NCBI RefSeq assembly: GCF_002929375.1
Contig: NZ_PJIP01000005.1
Coordinates: 62,001 to 126,000, forward strand
Source of the DNA: Arthrobacter sp. DWC3
Lineage (GTDB): Bacteria; Actinomycetota; Actinomycetes; Actinomycetales; Micrococcaceae
Direction of reading: 5' to 3'
DNA length: 64,000 nt
Shown here: positions 63,698 through 64,000 of the stretch, piece after piece
Position numbering within the stretch: the stretch's first letter is position 1
Layout: every line of letters starts with the position of its first letter
Position numbers and translations under genes: made by a program
The notes under the pieces: model-generated
The model's input: only the letters and a program-made list of their open reading frames with translations
Told to the model about the DNA's origin: nothing
Database searches by the model: none

Positions 63698-64000
63698 TCA
63701 GGACGCCATCTCCTCGTCGATGTCGAGCTCGTTGCCCGGGATCGAGGCGAGCAGCCGGCGCGTGTACGGGTGCCGGGGGTTCTGGAAGACCTCCTCGGAG
63801 CCGGCGGCCTCCACGAGTTCGCCGTCCTTCATCACGCACACGTAGTCCGAGATGAGGCGCACCACGGCGAGGTCGTGGGAGATGAACAGGTAGCTCAGGC
63901 CGAGTTCGGACTGCAGGTCGCCGAGGAGCTTGAGGATCTGCGCCTGCACCAGCACGTCGAGCGCGGAGACCGGCTCGTCGCACACGATCAGCTCGGGCTG
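63698..64000 (-). CDS. Peptide ABC transporter ATP-binding protein (C-terminal part; 5' end beyond window)
   Basis: The last 101 codons of a dipeptide/oligopeptide-type ATPase; the beginning lies after base 64000. It starts in Walker B ('[21 protein letters not shown]'), then '[18 protein letters not shown]' (H-loop) and the oligopeptide C-terminal motif '[16 protein letters not shown]'. It probably serves the peptide importer at 58739-62475, although it is on the opposite strand with the DUF5996 gene between. Confidence 0.9.
   Translation of the reverse strand, partial: QPELIVCDEPVSALDVLVQAQILKLLGDLQSELGLSYLFISHDLAVVRLISDYVCVMKDGELVEAAGSEEVFQNPRHPYTRRLLASIPGNELDIDEEMAS

Overview
The window is one chromosomal stretch of a very high-GC actinobacterium. 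Gene content fits the Micrococcaceae (Arthrobacter-like): DUF3073, MarP-like periplasmic protease, a HspR-type operator in front of clpB, frequent GTG starts, and asparaginase/SCP2/DUF2079 and purF/purM neighbourhoods typical of that group. The genus is inference from content only. No transposase, integrase, phage gene, rRNA or CRISPR array was seen; one tRNA gene (Pro, CGG) is present. About 50 intact protein genes, two partial genes at the window edges and two decayed genes are annotated.

Layout. 0-8.4 kb: flotillin-like protein (cut by the window start), a MecA-N type penicillin-binding lipoprotein, a serine hydrolase, clpB with an upstream HAIR-like operator, a septum-formation-domain membrane protein and DUF3073. 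8.5-16.4 kb: a ROK repressor, a LacI repressor, and a divergent four-gene operon encoding a sugar-binding lipoprotein, two permeases and a GH3 glycosidase, matching the bxlEFGA beta-xyloside system of Streptomyces. 16.4-21.2 kb: stress/envelope and hypothetical genes with clear decay (rifampin ADP-ribosyltransferase and SRPBCC remnants). 21.2-29.5 kb: xylB-xylA, a second paralogous LacI repressor, a secreted GH10 xylanase and a 1011-residue secreted protein joining a CE4 deacetylase domain to a GH10 xylanase. 29.5-37.2 kb (minus strand): purM, purF, an EAL phosphodiesterase with a tiny DUF1059 gene in front, and an asparaginase/SCP2/DUF2079/membrane-protein operon. 37.4-46.4 kb: secreted subtilase, molybdopterin oxidoreductase, purD-purC, a secreted beta-propeller-like protein and tRNA-Pro. 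46.4-53.6 kb (minus strand): a heterodimeric ABC exporter, a metallophosphoesterase and a class A PBP. 53.6-64 kb: DUF4177, RidA, NUDIX, Crp, MarP, DUF2332, a peptide/nickel-type ABC operon (binding protein plus two permeases), DUF5996 and the 3' end of an ABC ATPase on the other strand.

How the genes work together. The dominant theme is xylan use: secreted xylanases (one with an attached deacetylase domain) cut xylan outside the cell, the BxlEFG-like importer takes up xylo-oligosaccharides, the GH3 enzyme releases xylose, and XylA/XylB convert it to xylulose 5-phosphate. Three regulators (one ROK, two LacI) sit among these genes, and three promoter regions carry matching inverted repeats. 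Two of these, in front of the importer operon and the xylanases, share a GAAACTT core just downstream of the predicted promoter. Four purine genes are split into purF-purM and purD-purC. The remaining genes are mainly envelope, protein-quality and transport functions. I found no convincing wholly new system; the most unusual items are the CE4-GH10 fusion with an altered metal motif, the three-regulator xylan circuit, an array of three 16-bp direct repeats upstream of the beta-propeller gene, and an exporter pair whose two ATP sites are asymmetric.
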